64,000 bases of DNA from Ancylostoma caninum (GCA_037903475.1 JBAJFG010000468.1:186001-250000); one strand, 5' to 3'. Shown: positions 45,860 through 57,005, numbered from the stretch's first letter. Program-made: numbers and translations. The notes: generated by a model not told the origin, from the letters alone.

Positions 45860-48800
45860 GTGACTTCGCGGACTGTACGCTGCTTTTCACTGATATTGTT
45901 ACTTTCACCAATATTTGCGCCAAATGCACTCCCTACGACGTAGTTACACTGCTCAATGATTTATATCTGAGATTTGATCGACTTATCGGTTTGGTGAGTT
46001 CAAACAGTTCTCACGAAAATTTTTCTGTGAACACTGAGCTTTGTTTTCCATTTGCTTTTTTCCTTTCATTTGGTATGTGTCATTACAACGTCTTTTGAAC
46101 AGATCTTCTATCATGTTCTCGAAATTGTCTTCAGGTACTAATTAGAAAGGAAAAAGGGTTAGAGTTGAGGCAGAGAATCAATAGCGCAAGATTCTTCAAA
46201 CAGATATAAGTGAAACGACATCTTGATAATTCCGAAGCACTGGAGTAGCAGACCAGAATGACCATCAACGTTCGGCCACGGATTCTTAGGTTTGCCTTGA
46301 GCTAAGAGGATGTCTGGAGTGAGCTTGCAAAGAGTTGAAAGAAGGCTGATCAGGCCGTTCTTGGTGAGGTGCTTCAACTCGAATTGTGGTTGGCGTTCGT
46401 AACTTGTCTCGATTTTTCTTAGCACAGCATTACCACATCCAAGAACAACCTGTCCCATCTTCAGGCGTTTTCATACCCTTTCCTTCAATTGCTCCTCGGG
46501 ATAGTTGAGTCCAAGTTCATTAGCAGTTTTCTTGAAGAATACAACCACATCTGGACTTGCGCCACTGCGGCTGAAAAAGAGATAGGTGCCAGATATGGTA
46601 GATCTAACAAGATGCGAGCTATCTGCGGAAACATCTTCACCGCCATTGTCACAGTGGATGACGTGACCGAGACTCATTAATTTACAGAAGAGCGGGTCAT
46701 CATATGTACGTATCATCACTGCATGTTGTGCTTATCTGTGAAACTCAGAAAACGGTAGAGATCTGAGGAATTCTCGTTTCATGTTTCATTCTCACAGGAG
46801 GAAAAGGAATGCGGAGGAAGGGTAGAAGACATCGGAGGAAAGTCCGTCCACATAAAGGACGCTGGAGATGAAACTGTACAGAAAGCAATCACAGCCTGAG
46901 AAAGGTACCAGATGTGCTTGTGTGCTAACCCCTCAGGATTGTTGATTGTCTGCCCATGATTCTTTCGTTCGGCTCAACAGCGCGAAGGCGGGCGAGAAAA
47001 AAATCACCAAGATTGCTTCTGCGCATGAATTCGAGCGATTGCACGGAAGATATGCTGTAACAAACAGCGAATAACATTCTAGATGATGAGATGTCTTTAA
47101 AGGCAGCAGGAGCTGAAATTCTCGACTCTGAGCTGAGCTGCGGGTGGTGAAGTACAGACTCGGCACATCATAAATGTGAAACGAAAACAGACAATGATGG
47201 CTTACCTACAGAGAAAATGGAACATTCGTCGCGAACACGCCTGGCCGTGTTCGTGCGCGGACGAGTTTTCCCCGGCGCGAAAGACATTGCGGCGCGTGGT
47301 TTTGGCTGAGTCCTGCCATGAAACCCTGTGAATTGAATGCGTTTCGTTTTCCCTTTGCGCCAAACCACGCACTGCAATGGCTTTTGCGTCGGGGAAAACT
47401 CGTCCGCGCTCGAACACGGCCAGGCGTGTTCGCGACGAATGTTTCATTTTCTCTGCAGGTAAGCCATAATTGTCTGTGTTCGTTTCACATTTATGATGTG
47501 TTGAGTCTGTACTTCATCATCCACAGATCAGCTCGGAGTCGAGGATTTCAGCTTCTGCTGCCTTTAAGGAAATGAGCATTTTTACGTGAAGGAAAAGAGC
47601 GAAAATATAGTTGGGAGGTAGACAGAGAGCAAGAAAATTGTATTAGGTGTTAACATAAGTCCTTGCGCTTTTTTTCAGTTGCGATTTCTTCCGACTCAAT
47701 GTCGTCTTTCTGCAACGTGTTCTATAGAATCTGAAAGCGCTTTTTTTTGCTCTATAATCCTATCGCCATGCGGTTTCACAGGACTTTGAATCACTTTATT
47801 TTCAGGCTTAAGAAGAAAAACGCCAATTTACGGAAAAACACCTTTTTTCTCCTTGTATTGAGCAAGGACCAGAAAACACCGGATACTATTTGAACGTTTA
47901 AGCTCTGTAGAATATAAATGCGAAAGAAAGTCAGCAATGGAACTGTTGCACGGCCAGTTTGGCGATGCTGGCAAGGTTGGGGTCCGATGTTATCATGGGG
48001 TGAGATGACTTGACCGTTACGATTCGATCCTTTCAGGAGGATTACCTGAGTTGTTTAGCAGCTCTAAGAAGTATAATGTTCATCTAAACCATAAGATCCC
48101 TCTGGGGCAATCCCCAGCTGCGGTTCATGGGAGAAATCTGCTCGGTCGAAGTGGTTGGTTTCATTGAGAACAAATATGTCTTTTTTGAGCTTGGAAATCA
48201 CTGACGGCCAGTCATTACCGACAAAACGTCTCTTCCATACTTAGCAGAGGTCGTTTGTCTAATTTCGATGGCCTTTCCTGAATGCCAGGATAGGTAGCTG
48301 TCGTTTGCGCTATAATGTTCATCTAAACCAGAAGATCCCTCTGGGAATTGTTCTTCATTGGCTCACTGCTCCACTTCACAGGCTTAAAACTCAAGCATAT
48401 GTACTGTCGTTTTAGGAGTAGCACTTCACAAAGCTGTTGTAAAGGAAGACTAGCGCTTTCGAATCGTGTGCAGCTAAAAGGTAACGAGCAGGTGGAGAAA
48501 AATGCATCCGAAAAAAAGCTCGAGGACTTATGCTAACACCTAATAGATAAACCGTGAATTTCAGTATAGGTGTTTCTTAAAAATATTGGCAAGACATGAC
48601 ATTCTTAACAGTTGGAGCAAATAAGCATTGGGCGCAGATCTGTGATTTGCCCAGCTACTCAGAAACTTCGGAGCGTATGTGCCGCCCCAATATTGGCACA
48701 TGCGCCGACCTGAACGGGCACATGTGCCAATGGTGGGGCGGCACGTGCGCCGTTATGGGCGCCAATGGAGAAACCTGCGACGGCGACCGTTAAAATCCCG

Positions 48801-50505
48801 GACCGGCACCACTTTGTGTTGTGAATGGAGCGCAGAATCATCCATGTGGGCACTTTTCCTGCGCCGTTACCGGGAATTTCTCGGTCATGCCTACTCAATG
48901 TGGGGCCGAACCGGTGCCACCAATGCGCGTAGGTGCCGACCCGGGACGGCACCTACGCCAAGTACAGTATGCTCTACGTACTGGGGCATAATTGGCGCCA
49001 TTCCTAGAAAGTTTAAGTGATTTGCGTTCATGTGGGGCGGCACCGGTGCTCCGAAGTTTCTGAGTACGGAGCAACAACGCAACAACAAATCAAAGGACTC
49101 AGAACTTACCCGCAAAAGGGCTTGCTGTGAGGCTGGATCAGTTCCTGCGAGGAGTGGTTGAGGTTGGGTTCACTAGAGAATAGCGCAGTTGATGATTCGT
49201 TTCTTACACTGTCGCGCTCGTGTTAAGGAAAAAAAGGGCGGGCGGCATCGTTATATGGATCGAATTGAGACCCGGGCCCGAGAAGTGCACGATGTTTAGG
49301 AGGTCGCCGAAACAGCCTGCTTCGGCGATTCCGTTAACCAAGATGCCTTCATTCGCTTGTTGGTGCGGTGGAGAATTGAGCGTGCTGAGGGCACGAAAAG
49401 TGGTGGCGAGAGGAACGACGAGGATCGTTCGCGTGTCTCCTTGCACAGAAGACTTGATTTGCTGAGAGATTCGGAAACTTCCTTTTCTGCGAGGACAAAT
49501 TCAGCTTTTCACTTTCCGTGAGCGATTTGTGACACTCCCTATCGTCTTTATTGGCTCCAATTTGTCATTTCTTTCATATTTTTGAGCAAAGTTATGTCTG
49601 AGTGCTATTGAAAATCTTTACTTTCCGCATCAACGCATTCTGTAGTTTCCTTGCACAGCATCAATTGCTCTATATGTTGTGCCCGAAAATGAACAGTAGT
49701 TTTAACATTACTTTCTGTGGTGATACTGTAGAAATTTTATCCCTTCCAGTTCATCGAACCTGGACAGAGCGATCATTTGGAAACTTTATTGCAAATATGA
49801 TATTCAAATTGCACCGATTACATATCCATGATATTCATCGTTTCCTTCGCCTTCTTCAATGCGTATCTTGCCCTACAAATGTTTTCCTGAATTACGAGTG
49901 GAGTGTTCTTTTTTGGCTCTTTATTATTATTTTATTGTTCAGCACGACGTGTATAAAGTGGAGACGATTGGCGATGCTTATATGGTTGTTGGAGGCGTAC
50001 CTGATCCATGCGACAATCACTCAGAGAGAGTACTCAACGTTTCCATAGGTTCTGTCCAATTTTTGAGCAGATTCAGAGGTTGAACAAATCTGACTCAACT
50101 TTCGCAGTCACCTTATTACTGTAGTCGGAGTCAAAACTCCGGAATCAAACCCGAGGCAATGAATATAAATTTTGCAGGGATGTTGATGGAATCGAAACTG
50201 GTACTCTCTCCAATTACTCACAAACCGATCAAAATCCGCGTTGGAGTCCATGCAGGGCCAGTAGTCGCTGGAGTAGTTGGCATGAAGATGCCAAGGTATC
50301 GCCACCTTTATTTGATTGATTTTGTTGTTTGTGAGATCGGGCCTATTTAAGATATTGCTTATTCGGAGACTCTGTCAATGTGGCCAACAAGATGGAAGCG
50401 TGCGGTGTTCCTGTTAAAATCCATGTTTCTGAGCCAGCGAAGAATAACGCACTGCGTTCGAATCAGAACTTCGTATTTATCGATAGAGGAATGACGGATA
50501 TCAAG
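45860..50505 (+). CDS. Soluble guanylate cyclase, part 4 of 5: catalytic domain exons
   Basis: Exons 45860-45993, 49943-50048, 50177-50295 and 50352-50505 encode the class III nucleotide cyclase domain. [20 protein letters not shown] carries the first metal-binding Asp (FTDIV). [20 protein letters not shown] carries the guanine-contacting Glu and the second metal Asp. [20 protein letters not shown] is the [13 protein letters not shown] block. [20 protein letters not shown] carries the Cys that favours GTP over ATP. The Arg usually found in VN-x-x-x-R, which stabilises the transition state, is Lys here (NVANK), which may lower activity or require a partner subunit. The 3.95-kb intron after 45993 holds a citrate synthase pseudogene, a TTAA element and a foldback repeat. 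Confidence 0.95.
46159..46719 (-). pseudogene. Processed pseudogene of mitochondrial citrate synthase
   Basis: Intron-less minus-strand sequence homologous to the C-terminal half of eukaryotic citrate synthase. It begins [20 protein letters not shown], then [52 protein letters not shown] and [20 protein letters not shown]. It is plainly dead. A TGA replaces the Trp expected after KERV (near 46480). About a dozen residues around the active-site LHG block are deleted. The catalytic His of the GYGHAVLR motif is Asn (GCGNAVL). The 5' half and 3' end are missing, and no poly-A tail was recognised. It lies antisense in the cyclase intron 45994-49942 and was probably copied by LINE machinery. Confidence 0.9.
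47101..47563. mobile_element. TTAA-flanked miniature element, copy 4 (long inverted arms)
   Basis: TTAA lies at 47097-47100 and 47564-47567. Left end AGGCAGCAGGAGCTGAAATT; right end TTTCAGCTTCTGCTGCCT. The arms are about 200 bp and share GTGAAACGAA, CTTACCTACAGAGAAAATGG and GTCGCGAACACGCCTGGCC with copy 2 at 32278-32722. Lies in the cyclase intron 45994-49942. Confidence 0.9.
47568..48655. other. Cyclase intron; nothing firm
   Basis: A 33-bp phrase, TATAATGTTCATCTAAACCA followed by AGATCCCTCTGGG, occurs twice (48072 and 48311), a short local direct repeat. No coding exon was recognised. Confidence 0.4.
48656..49066. repeat. 411-bp GC-rich foldback element
   Basis: Left end TACTCAGAAACTTCGGAGCG, right end its complement (CTCCGAAGTTTCTGAGTA). 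The arms continue with GTGCCGCCCC and GGGGCGGCAC. Internal words CGTAGGTGCCG and CGGCACCTACG are again inverted. The element is conspicuously GC-rich compared with the intron around it. Flanking 3-bp or longer duplications were not obvious. Confidence 0.8.
49067..49942. other. Cyclase intron; unexplained open frames
   Basis: An 81-codon plus-strand frame (49220-49465) and an 80-codon minus-strand frame (49204-49446) overlap in a GC-richer patch. Neither shows a known motif. The remainder up to the acceptor at 49942 is AT-rich intron. Confidence 0.3.
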
Positions 50506-51417
50506 GTGATATAGTGATCCAACAAATACTTTGAAAGAACACTAATGTAGCTATGATTGTTCGACCATAACTTCCTGATAATTTGTACAGAGAACGCTTT
50601 TGCTGAGCTAATGTGCTACCTTTATGGATGGATGGGAACTCACTACAAGGTGCATTACTCCATCCCTTGTTTAGATGAAAAATGCTCATCCACCCAGATA
50701 TTTCAGGGATTGGAGTGGGATCTCATCTGCACTCCAATCCCTTAACTCGGATCCTGCCTGATCACGACAGCCAAACAGCTACAATAGAGCAACTAAATGA
50801 GATCCAAATCCCACCAATTTTACGCTTTCGTGCGCAGGTTACATGCCGCTCCAAACCCTGGGTTGTCTGGGTAAGGTCAGTTTAACAGTGCCCATATGTG
50901 GATATATTTTTATGATCACCTCTGTTTCTCACGATACTGCTGCTCCCCACGGATCTCCCTCATACGAGGGATCCCAGCCGGTTAGTGGCGAGGCTACGTG
51001 GCGCGTCCCTGGGTGGCGGATAGGGGGCTAATCGCGGACCAAACGCGACCTTGTGCCTGCCCTGAGACGCGGGTGGATTCAGGGGATGGACTCCCTATCT
51101 CTGCAGTGTCGGAACGATCTATACCATCTGTCAGCGCGTGGGCATGTTCATGCATGCGTGCATGGGTGTGTTTGCGTGTCTGCAGATTGTATCCTGCACA
51201 TCTAACCGACCAAAAGCCCTGCAACCAAGTGACTGGGAGGTACAAGGGAGGCGGTTCGGAGTCGCCTCCAACAAATAAGCTCTATCGTCCACTCCCGAGA
51301 AGCCCGGCTAACTTCCCGGTGAAATCACACTCCAGCCTCCCACGGGGGAATAGAGCCCAGCAAGCTATCTCCCTGTGGGCTTAAAATTTTTCAAGCTCGA
51401 CACAGCAATAATAGAGA

Positions 51418-53064
51418 GTGTTCCCCGGACTGACCGAGACGAGGAGACACCGACCACTGAATTCCACCTTCGACACTGGAGAAGAACTGTTCCTTGGAAC
51501 CTGCGACAGTAGAGGAGTTGGTGGAGTCGGTGTCCTCGTCAACACGAACTTGGTCATGAACATCGACTCATTCGAACAGCTAACAACCCGAATCGGACGT
51601 TTGCGGTTGAGAAGATGTGGATCAATACCGGCATTGACAATCTTCGTCGCCTACGCTCCAACATCCAGCTACGACGAAGAGGATATTGAGGCCTTCTATA
51701 TGGACTTGGAGAAGTTCTACAGGGAAGACCACACATTCTACAAGATCATCGTTGGCGATTTCAACGCCAAGATTGGTCCTAGGAGAACGCCTGAGGAACT
51801 TCACATCGGTACCCACGGCCTGCAGTGGAACGAACAGGGAGAGAGGCTGTCTGAGTTCATCATGACGACGAAGACCATCCATGGTAACTCACAATTTCAG
51901 AAGCCAACCTCCCTACGCTGGACGTGGGAGTCACCCGGTGGAGAGTACCATAATGAAATTGACCACATCATCGTCAATCGAAGGTTCTGCCTGACCGACG
52001 TCGGTGTTGTACCAAAGTTCTACACCGGATCCGACCATCGCCTCCTTCGTGCAAGATTCTTCTTCTCACGCAAAGGAGAGAAAGCCGTGAAGTTTAAGAG
52101 AAGGAGTCCCAAACCCGTCATCAATTGGGATCTTTTCACTTCGCTAGCCGGCTTTTGGGAAGATGCGGTTGTCGACAACATCGACGAAGAGTACGATCGG
52201 CTTGTACAGCATCTCCGCGACAGCGCAAAGAGCGCCGAGGGTTTGAGAGTCACCAAGAGACGACTGTCTTACGAGACCCTCGAGCTTATACGCCAGCGTG
52301 GAGCCGCGAGAGCCGCAGGCAACTACCAGCTAACGTCCGAGCTCGCAAAACGATGCAGAGAAGCGATAAAAGAAGACCTCAAGGAGAGACGAGCAGCAGT
52401 GTTGGCCGAAGCCGCAGAGGCAGGGAAAAGCATTCGCTGCGCCCGCCGAGACTTCGCCAATCGCAAGACCAAGATGTCCGCCCTCCGGCGCCCAGACGGA
52501 ACAATTTCTTCATCAAGACGGGTAATGGAGAAGGTCATCTACGACTTCTACTCGGATCTCTTCGATAGCCACGTCCACCTCCCTCAATGTCATCTTAGGG
52601 AGGACGGGTATGTTGTCCCATCGGTTCTCCCTTCCGAAATCCGACATGCCATCAAGTCGGTGAAGAATCGTACAGCACCGGGCCCCGACAGGATTCGACC
52701 GGAACATCTGAAGAACCTACCGCCAATTCTCATTACCACCTTGGCTAGGCTTTTCACGCGGTACCTGTCGGAATGCAAGGTACCTAACCAATGGAAGACC
52801 AGCAGGACCGTGTTGCTGTACAAGAAGGGAGACCCGCAGGATATTGGCAATTATCGCCCCATCTGCCTACTGTCCGTCGTCTACAAGCTTTTCACGCGAG
52901 TGATCCTCAATAGGATCGAAAGGACACTAGAGAGGGACAGCCGTGCGAGCAAGCAGGGTTTCGAAAAGGATTCAGTACGATCGACCACATACACACCGTC
53001 ACTAGACTCATCGAAGTATCGCGAGAGTATAAGATGCCCCTCTGTCTCACGTTCATCGATTTGA
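51418..53064 (+). pseudogene. RTE endonuclease and reverse transcriptase N-terminal part, copy B
   Basis: Open for 548 codons. GLTETRRHRPLNSTFDTGEE (active-site Glu), RGVGGVGVLVNTNLVMNIDS, KIIVGDFNAKIGPRRTPEEL (GDFN block), YHNEIDHIIVNRRFCLTDVG and TGSDHRLLRARFFF (SDH block) form the endonuclease, residues about 1-215. A coiled, Arg-rich linker follows (about 215-395), then the reverse transcriptase start: NRTAPGPDRIRPEHLKNLPP, LLYKKGDPQDIGNYRPICLL and RVILNRIERTLE. The first endonuclease strand, TFNARTL in copy A, is deleted. The frame is lost near residue 505 in the QAGF region. Confidence 0.93.
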
Positions 53065-53242
53065 AGAAAGCCTTCGACTCTGTTGAGACGGAAGCGGTGT
53101 TGGAAGCCCTGGGCAACCAGGGCATACCTACTCAATACATCAAGGTATTTCGTGAGTCTACAGCAACTTCACGACCAGGATTTCTCCATTCTACGACGAC
53201 ATCACCATCGACGTCAAGAGAGGGGTTCGGCAAGGCGATACC

Positions 53243-54169
53243 GTGTCGCCAAAACTATTCAGCGCCACTCTCGAAGACGTCATGCGGAAACTGGAATGGG
53301 ATAGCATGGGAGTGCAAGTTGATGGCCGGCGACTTAGTCATCTTCGCTTCGCTGACGACATCGTTCTTATAACACCAACCATCAGCGAAGCGGAACAGAT
53401 GCTGGCCGACTTCGAGGACGCGTGTGGAAAGATTGGTCTTCAGCTGAATCTGACGAAGACGATGTTCATGAAGAACGGATGGGTCCCGGATGCCCCATTC
53501 TCGCTCAACGGAACGACCATATCCGAATGCTCCAGCTACGTATACCTAGGTCGGGAAGTCAACATGATGAACGACCTCGCTCCAGAGCTGGGCAGGAGGA
53601 AACGAGCGGCTTGGGGAGCTTACAAGAGCATCGAGGACGTAGTGAAGAAGACGAAGAACACCAGGCTCCGTGCCCACCTCTTCAACACAACCGTTCTCCC
53701 TGCTTTGACCTACGCCTCAGAAACCTGGGCGTTGCGCAAGCAGGATGAGAATGCGGTCAGCGTCGTCGAACGCTCCATCGAGAGGGTGATGCTAGGAATA
53801 ACCCGCCTCACGCAAGTGAGGGCTGGAATACGGAGCTCCACCCTTCGTCAACAATCGAAGATCAGGGACGCTGCCGCTTACGCCAAGTTGAGTAAGATTA
53901 GGTGGGCCGGACACGTGATGCTTTTTAACGACAACCGTTGGACAAAAGCCGTCAGCGACTGGATTCCACGGGACGTTAAGCGCACGACAGGAAGACCACC
54001 GGCCCGATGGTCAGACTTCTTCACGAAGTCCTTCAAGGATAGATACGATGCTCTCCATGTCCCTCGAACGGACAGAATCCACTGGACAACTCTGGCTCGC
54101 GAGAGGGACAAATGGAAGGATTGCTGGCGCCCGTTCGGTGTACCCGAAGATCAACGGGAGTCAAGATGA
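53243..54169 (+). pseudogene. RTE reverse transcriptase palm and C-terminal tail, copy B
   Basis: 308 open codons. SPKLFSATLEDVMRKLEWDS then LSHLRFADDIVLITPTISEA hold the catalytic ADD box. FEDACGKIGLQLNLTKTMFM and YVYLGREVNMMNDLAPELGR follow, then TYASETWALRKQDENAVSVV, ERVMLGITRLTQ, RWAGHVMLFNDNRWTKAVSD, RTTGRPPARWSDFF and TLARERDKWKDCWRPF, the standard RTE C-terminal tail. The preceding piece, FIDLKKAFDSVETEAVLEAL (53049-53110), is in another frame, so a frameshift separates the palm halves. Confidence 0.95.
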
Positions 54170-54598
54170 TCAAGGTGACTGCTGCTCCAGCGACGTAAGC
54201 ATACCATTTTTGTATGGCAGCCCGCACAGCCCGTGTAATTTCCTTCGCTCAGTTGGATTTACATTTTAATCAGCTAAGATCATTCATGATTTAAAAACTC
54301 AGTAAATGTCGCTCGTTAGTTACCCATTTTTCGGACGATGCCCGTATCTTACCTGAAGCAAACGTCAGTTCTAGGAGGGCGTGCGAAATTCCTCGAAATT
54401 CTGGAAGCGAATATAAATGGTTTCATCGCACATAATGCTTCAAAACCCATATGGAAATGGGCAAACGCAATAGGCAATGGACGTCGAAAACTTTTTGATA
54501 TTCCTGTACATTTTTGGTTCAGATCGTTAGATTGATGATTGAATTTCACTTTGCAACAATGTGCTCAAATTCACAAAATCAAGTTGCATAATATTCAG

Positions 54599-54884
54599 GG
54601 AAAAGGACTCATGTATACCTACTTTCTGGAGAGAAACGACAGAAAGAGTGTTTGGGAATTGTGTGCTCGTCCTAGATGTAAGTTCTAAAGTCTGGACCAA
54701 TATGTGTCTTTTTACAAATTTTTCTGTTGTTCCAGCTGGTGAACAGACGATTGATGGTTATTTGGAGTTGCACGACTCTTCTATATATCAGGAAGACAAT
54801 GTGTCTTCACAATTAAAAAATGGAACTGCAAGAGTGAAAGTAATGTATACATCTTTTTTTTTGCTGGACTTCTCACTATTATAA
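54599..54884 (+). CDS. Soluble guanylate cyclase, part 5 of 5: C-terminal exons
   Basis: Exon 54599-54677 reads GKGLMYTYFLERNDRKSVWE then LCARPR, the conserved end of the cyclase domain, and follows the exon ending at 50505 in phase 0. Exon 54736-54839 reads SGEQTIDGYLELHDSSIYQE and DNVSSQLKNGTARVK. It either splices on at GTAATG (54840) or reads through to the TAA at 54882-54884, adding VMYTSFFLLDFSLL. The read-through tail is hydrophobic and untypical, so a further exon downstream is possible. The two candidates cannot be separated by eye. Confidence 0.88.
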
Positions 54885-55158
54885 GTTTAAGGGTAGCGGA
54901 ATTGGTGCGGATCCTGCTACTCACCACGTCAGATCTCCTACTTGTAGCATTCTCTAATGCATCCGCATCGAGGAGGAATGATCACTGTGGCTCACTGTAG
55001 CCGATGTTCTTTCACAAACATCCATGCACGAAAGGCTCCTGCTAAAAAAGATTGTAAGGGATTGTAAGGACAATGCGAGAACAATTGTGGTTATTTGTTT
55101 ACCTTCGTCATAGCATTCTATTTATTCATAGCATATTTGTCATTCAAAACACTATTTA

Positions 55159-56047
55159 CAGTGGCAGCCACATGTCTAACACGCTGCCAATTTCGGGCGG
55201 TCAGACGATGAAAATATAAAATCCGTACTTCAACCTTGAAATGAGCTTTCGGTGCAATACTCGAGATTTCGATGAAGCATGATGTTCTCTTCCTTGCCTC
55301 TAATCTATTCATCGAGAAAATGTTTATGAATGGAACTTTATTCATTCTTTGCATTTTGAGCTCAAAATGCAGTACTTTTGGAGATATTTTCGTTTCTCTT
55401 TTATATCATTTCATTGATTTCATTGGATAAAGAGAAGAAGTGATTTATTTCTCAATATTATTGCGAATAGGGCGATACCAGTTCTGATGCGCCGTTATTC
55501 AACTCAGGGAAAAACAAGAATCGCCAACACTGCTAAAAAAAATTGTGGAAAAAAAAGGATCCATGGTGATTACAAACAGAAAGCATGAACTTCGGCTGCC
55601 GATTTCCCTCCAATCTGTATTACTAAGAGGCATTTAGGTAACCACTGGGAATTCCGATTTGATAAAATTGATTATTCAATAAAATGGAATTCTCGACAAA
55701 ATTGACGGTTCGTTTCTTTCCCTAGCACGAGCTGGGATGGATAGCCTAATAGCCTTCGTAGCAAAATGTTGGGACGAGAAGTGCTGAATTCAAATCACCA
55801 CTTCACTTTTCTCAATAGGAAGATACAAAACTTTCACCCGTAGTTCTAGAAAACCACCGGAATTGAAATTTTATTTTTTAATCCAGTTCCAAGCGAATCT
55901 GTGCCCGTGGTAAGGAACAAGATGAAAGCACCCACAGAGCCTCAACACATAGTCAAACTTCGTTTTGGCTGCTCATCCCGGGGCTGAGATATGCAAAAAA
56001 TTCTGTGGTACAAAATCGTAGGTGTGCTAAATATGTGGCCCCCACTG
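55159..56047. mobile_element. Tc1-like non-autonomous element, copy 2 (889 bp)
   Basis: Inverted ends CAGTGGCAGCCACATGTCTA (left) and the complement of CAGTGGGGGCCACATATTTA (right), both flanked by TA (55157-55158 and 56048-56049). About 24 of the first 29 bases agree. The interior lacks a recognisable transposase. A decayed inverted copy is at 20543-21708. Confidence 0.82.
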
Positions 56048-56188
56048 TATTCATAGCATATTTGCTGTTCATATTTGTGTGCCTTTGTCATAGCATGCAA
56101 AATAAAATATGTCGAAATCTGATGGTTTCAGAAACAGCACCAGACGCACAAGAGGAAAACTATTTAGGAAGTAATGGACTCCATTTTG

Positions 56189-56355
56189 GTTTGATCTGCT
56201 GATGCAATTGGTCTAGGTCGACGAATTGTGTAGCCCTATCAGGCCCTGAAGAAGGCGAATTAAGCCGAAACGTTGGCTGAGAAGGAATAAAAAAGTTTAT
56301 CAATCTCGGGTATTATTAAACATTAAATAATTAAAGATTTTATACGAATTCGTAA
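56189..56355 (+). repeat. Penelope-like element, upstream terminal repeat
   Basis: Begins TTTGATCTGCTGATGCAATT and runs to AAAGATTTTATACGAAT. It is collinear with 59652-59805, with about 80% of positions alike by eye over the first 130 bp. It contains the hammerhead-like core at 56246-56271. Confidence 0.82.
56246..56271 (+). ncRNA. Hammerhead-ribozyme-like core (upstream repeat)
   Basis: CTGAAGA fits the hammerhead CUGANGA box. It is followed by GGC, a 7-base loop and GCC (stem II), then GAAAC, the second conserved box. Penelope-like elements are known to carry hammerhead motifs in their terminal repeats, so position supports the reading. I could not find stem I/III partners or an unambiguous cleavage triplet, so self-cleavage is not implied. 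Confidence 0.5.
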
Positions 56356-56391
56356 CATTCGAGATTAAATGGCACTCGTACACGGAGTCTA

Positions 56392-57005
56392 TTGCGCAAC
56401 GTGCCAACAAACTTCTATCGACTGTTTAGAGAAGTACTGTCTCTAAGACAGAAAATAGTCTTAGCACAACAGTCTCTCCTATTCTTACGCAGCTGCCTTC
56501 AACATCGGATCGTTCCGAACTTCATCTCGCACAAACGATTGCATCGAGCATGTGGCTTACGAGCAGAAGACCGACGAGTACTGAGCATCCAGTTGCAAGT
56601 GCCACGTATCTCACTGAAGAGCAAACAAGATCATCTGTTTAGTCTGATCAACAAGTGCACATCGAGAGAAAATCATTGTGCTCATCATCTCGATGATCGT
56701 TTTTGGAACACGATCGTGAGCGGGTCTATCATAATTTGCGATTTATTAGATTTAGCGCAAAGGCAGGAAAGTTCGACGAATTATCGAGTAAATCACACGT
56801 GAAAAGCCGATATCCTCGATATCCTCGAAATCTCGCAGCAAAACCTGGTCATGATCACCAACTTGAAGTGAAACAACCGATCACAGAGAGTCCTAGAATC
56901 ACAATGATTGGAGATATTATGATTCCCAATGGTGCGCGATCTCTGCTAGAATTAGGGCCAAGCTTGGCACGCAACCAATATCTGCCACAGTTTCTCGGAA
57001 AATAG
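56392..57005 (+). pseudogene. Penelope-like element, N-terminal coding region
   Basis: Two overlapping frames (56392-56802 and 56703-57005) cover a basic, Ser/Leu-rich protein: MRNVPTNFYRLFREVLSLRQ, NFISHKRLHRACGLRAEDRR, PRISLKSKQDHLFSLINKCT, ENHCAHHLDDRFWN, then a +/-1 shift. No motif is diagnostic. It is assigned by position upstream of the reverse transcriptase and by continuity of the coding bias. Confidence 0.6.

Larger units (their letters stand above)
50946..54172 (+). mobile_element. RTE-type non-LTR retrotransposon, copy B (sense, in cyclase intron)
   Basis: About 3.2 kb, nearly full-length, homologous to copy A (13340-16689) on the other strand. The 5' end is CCCACGGATCTCCCTCATAC, again with a small hairpin; the 3' end is GATGATCAAGGTGAC. 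Order: leader, endonuclease, reverse transcriptase, C-terminal tail. It is much better preserved than copy A, with open frames of 548 and 308 codons. It has lost about 187 bp covering the endonuclease N-terminus and has at least two frameshifts between 52925 and 53245. It lies in the sense orientation in the 4.1-kb intron between exons ending at 50505 and starting at 54599. Confidence 0.95.

Noticed and set aside
48679..49020. 113-codon GC-rich frame and its antisense partners
   Set aside because: All arise from the GC-rich foldback element at 48656-49066; openness comes from composition.
52125..52568. 147-codon frame within RTE copy B
   Set aside because: A +1 shadow of the real endonuclease/polymerase frame at 51418-53064.
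56236..56290. Calling a complete, active hammerhead ribozyme
   Set aside because: Stem II and both core boxes are visible, but stems I and III and the cleavage triplet could not be paired, so only a hammerhead-like core is claimed.
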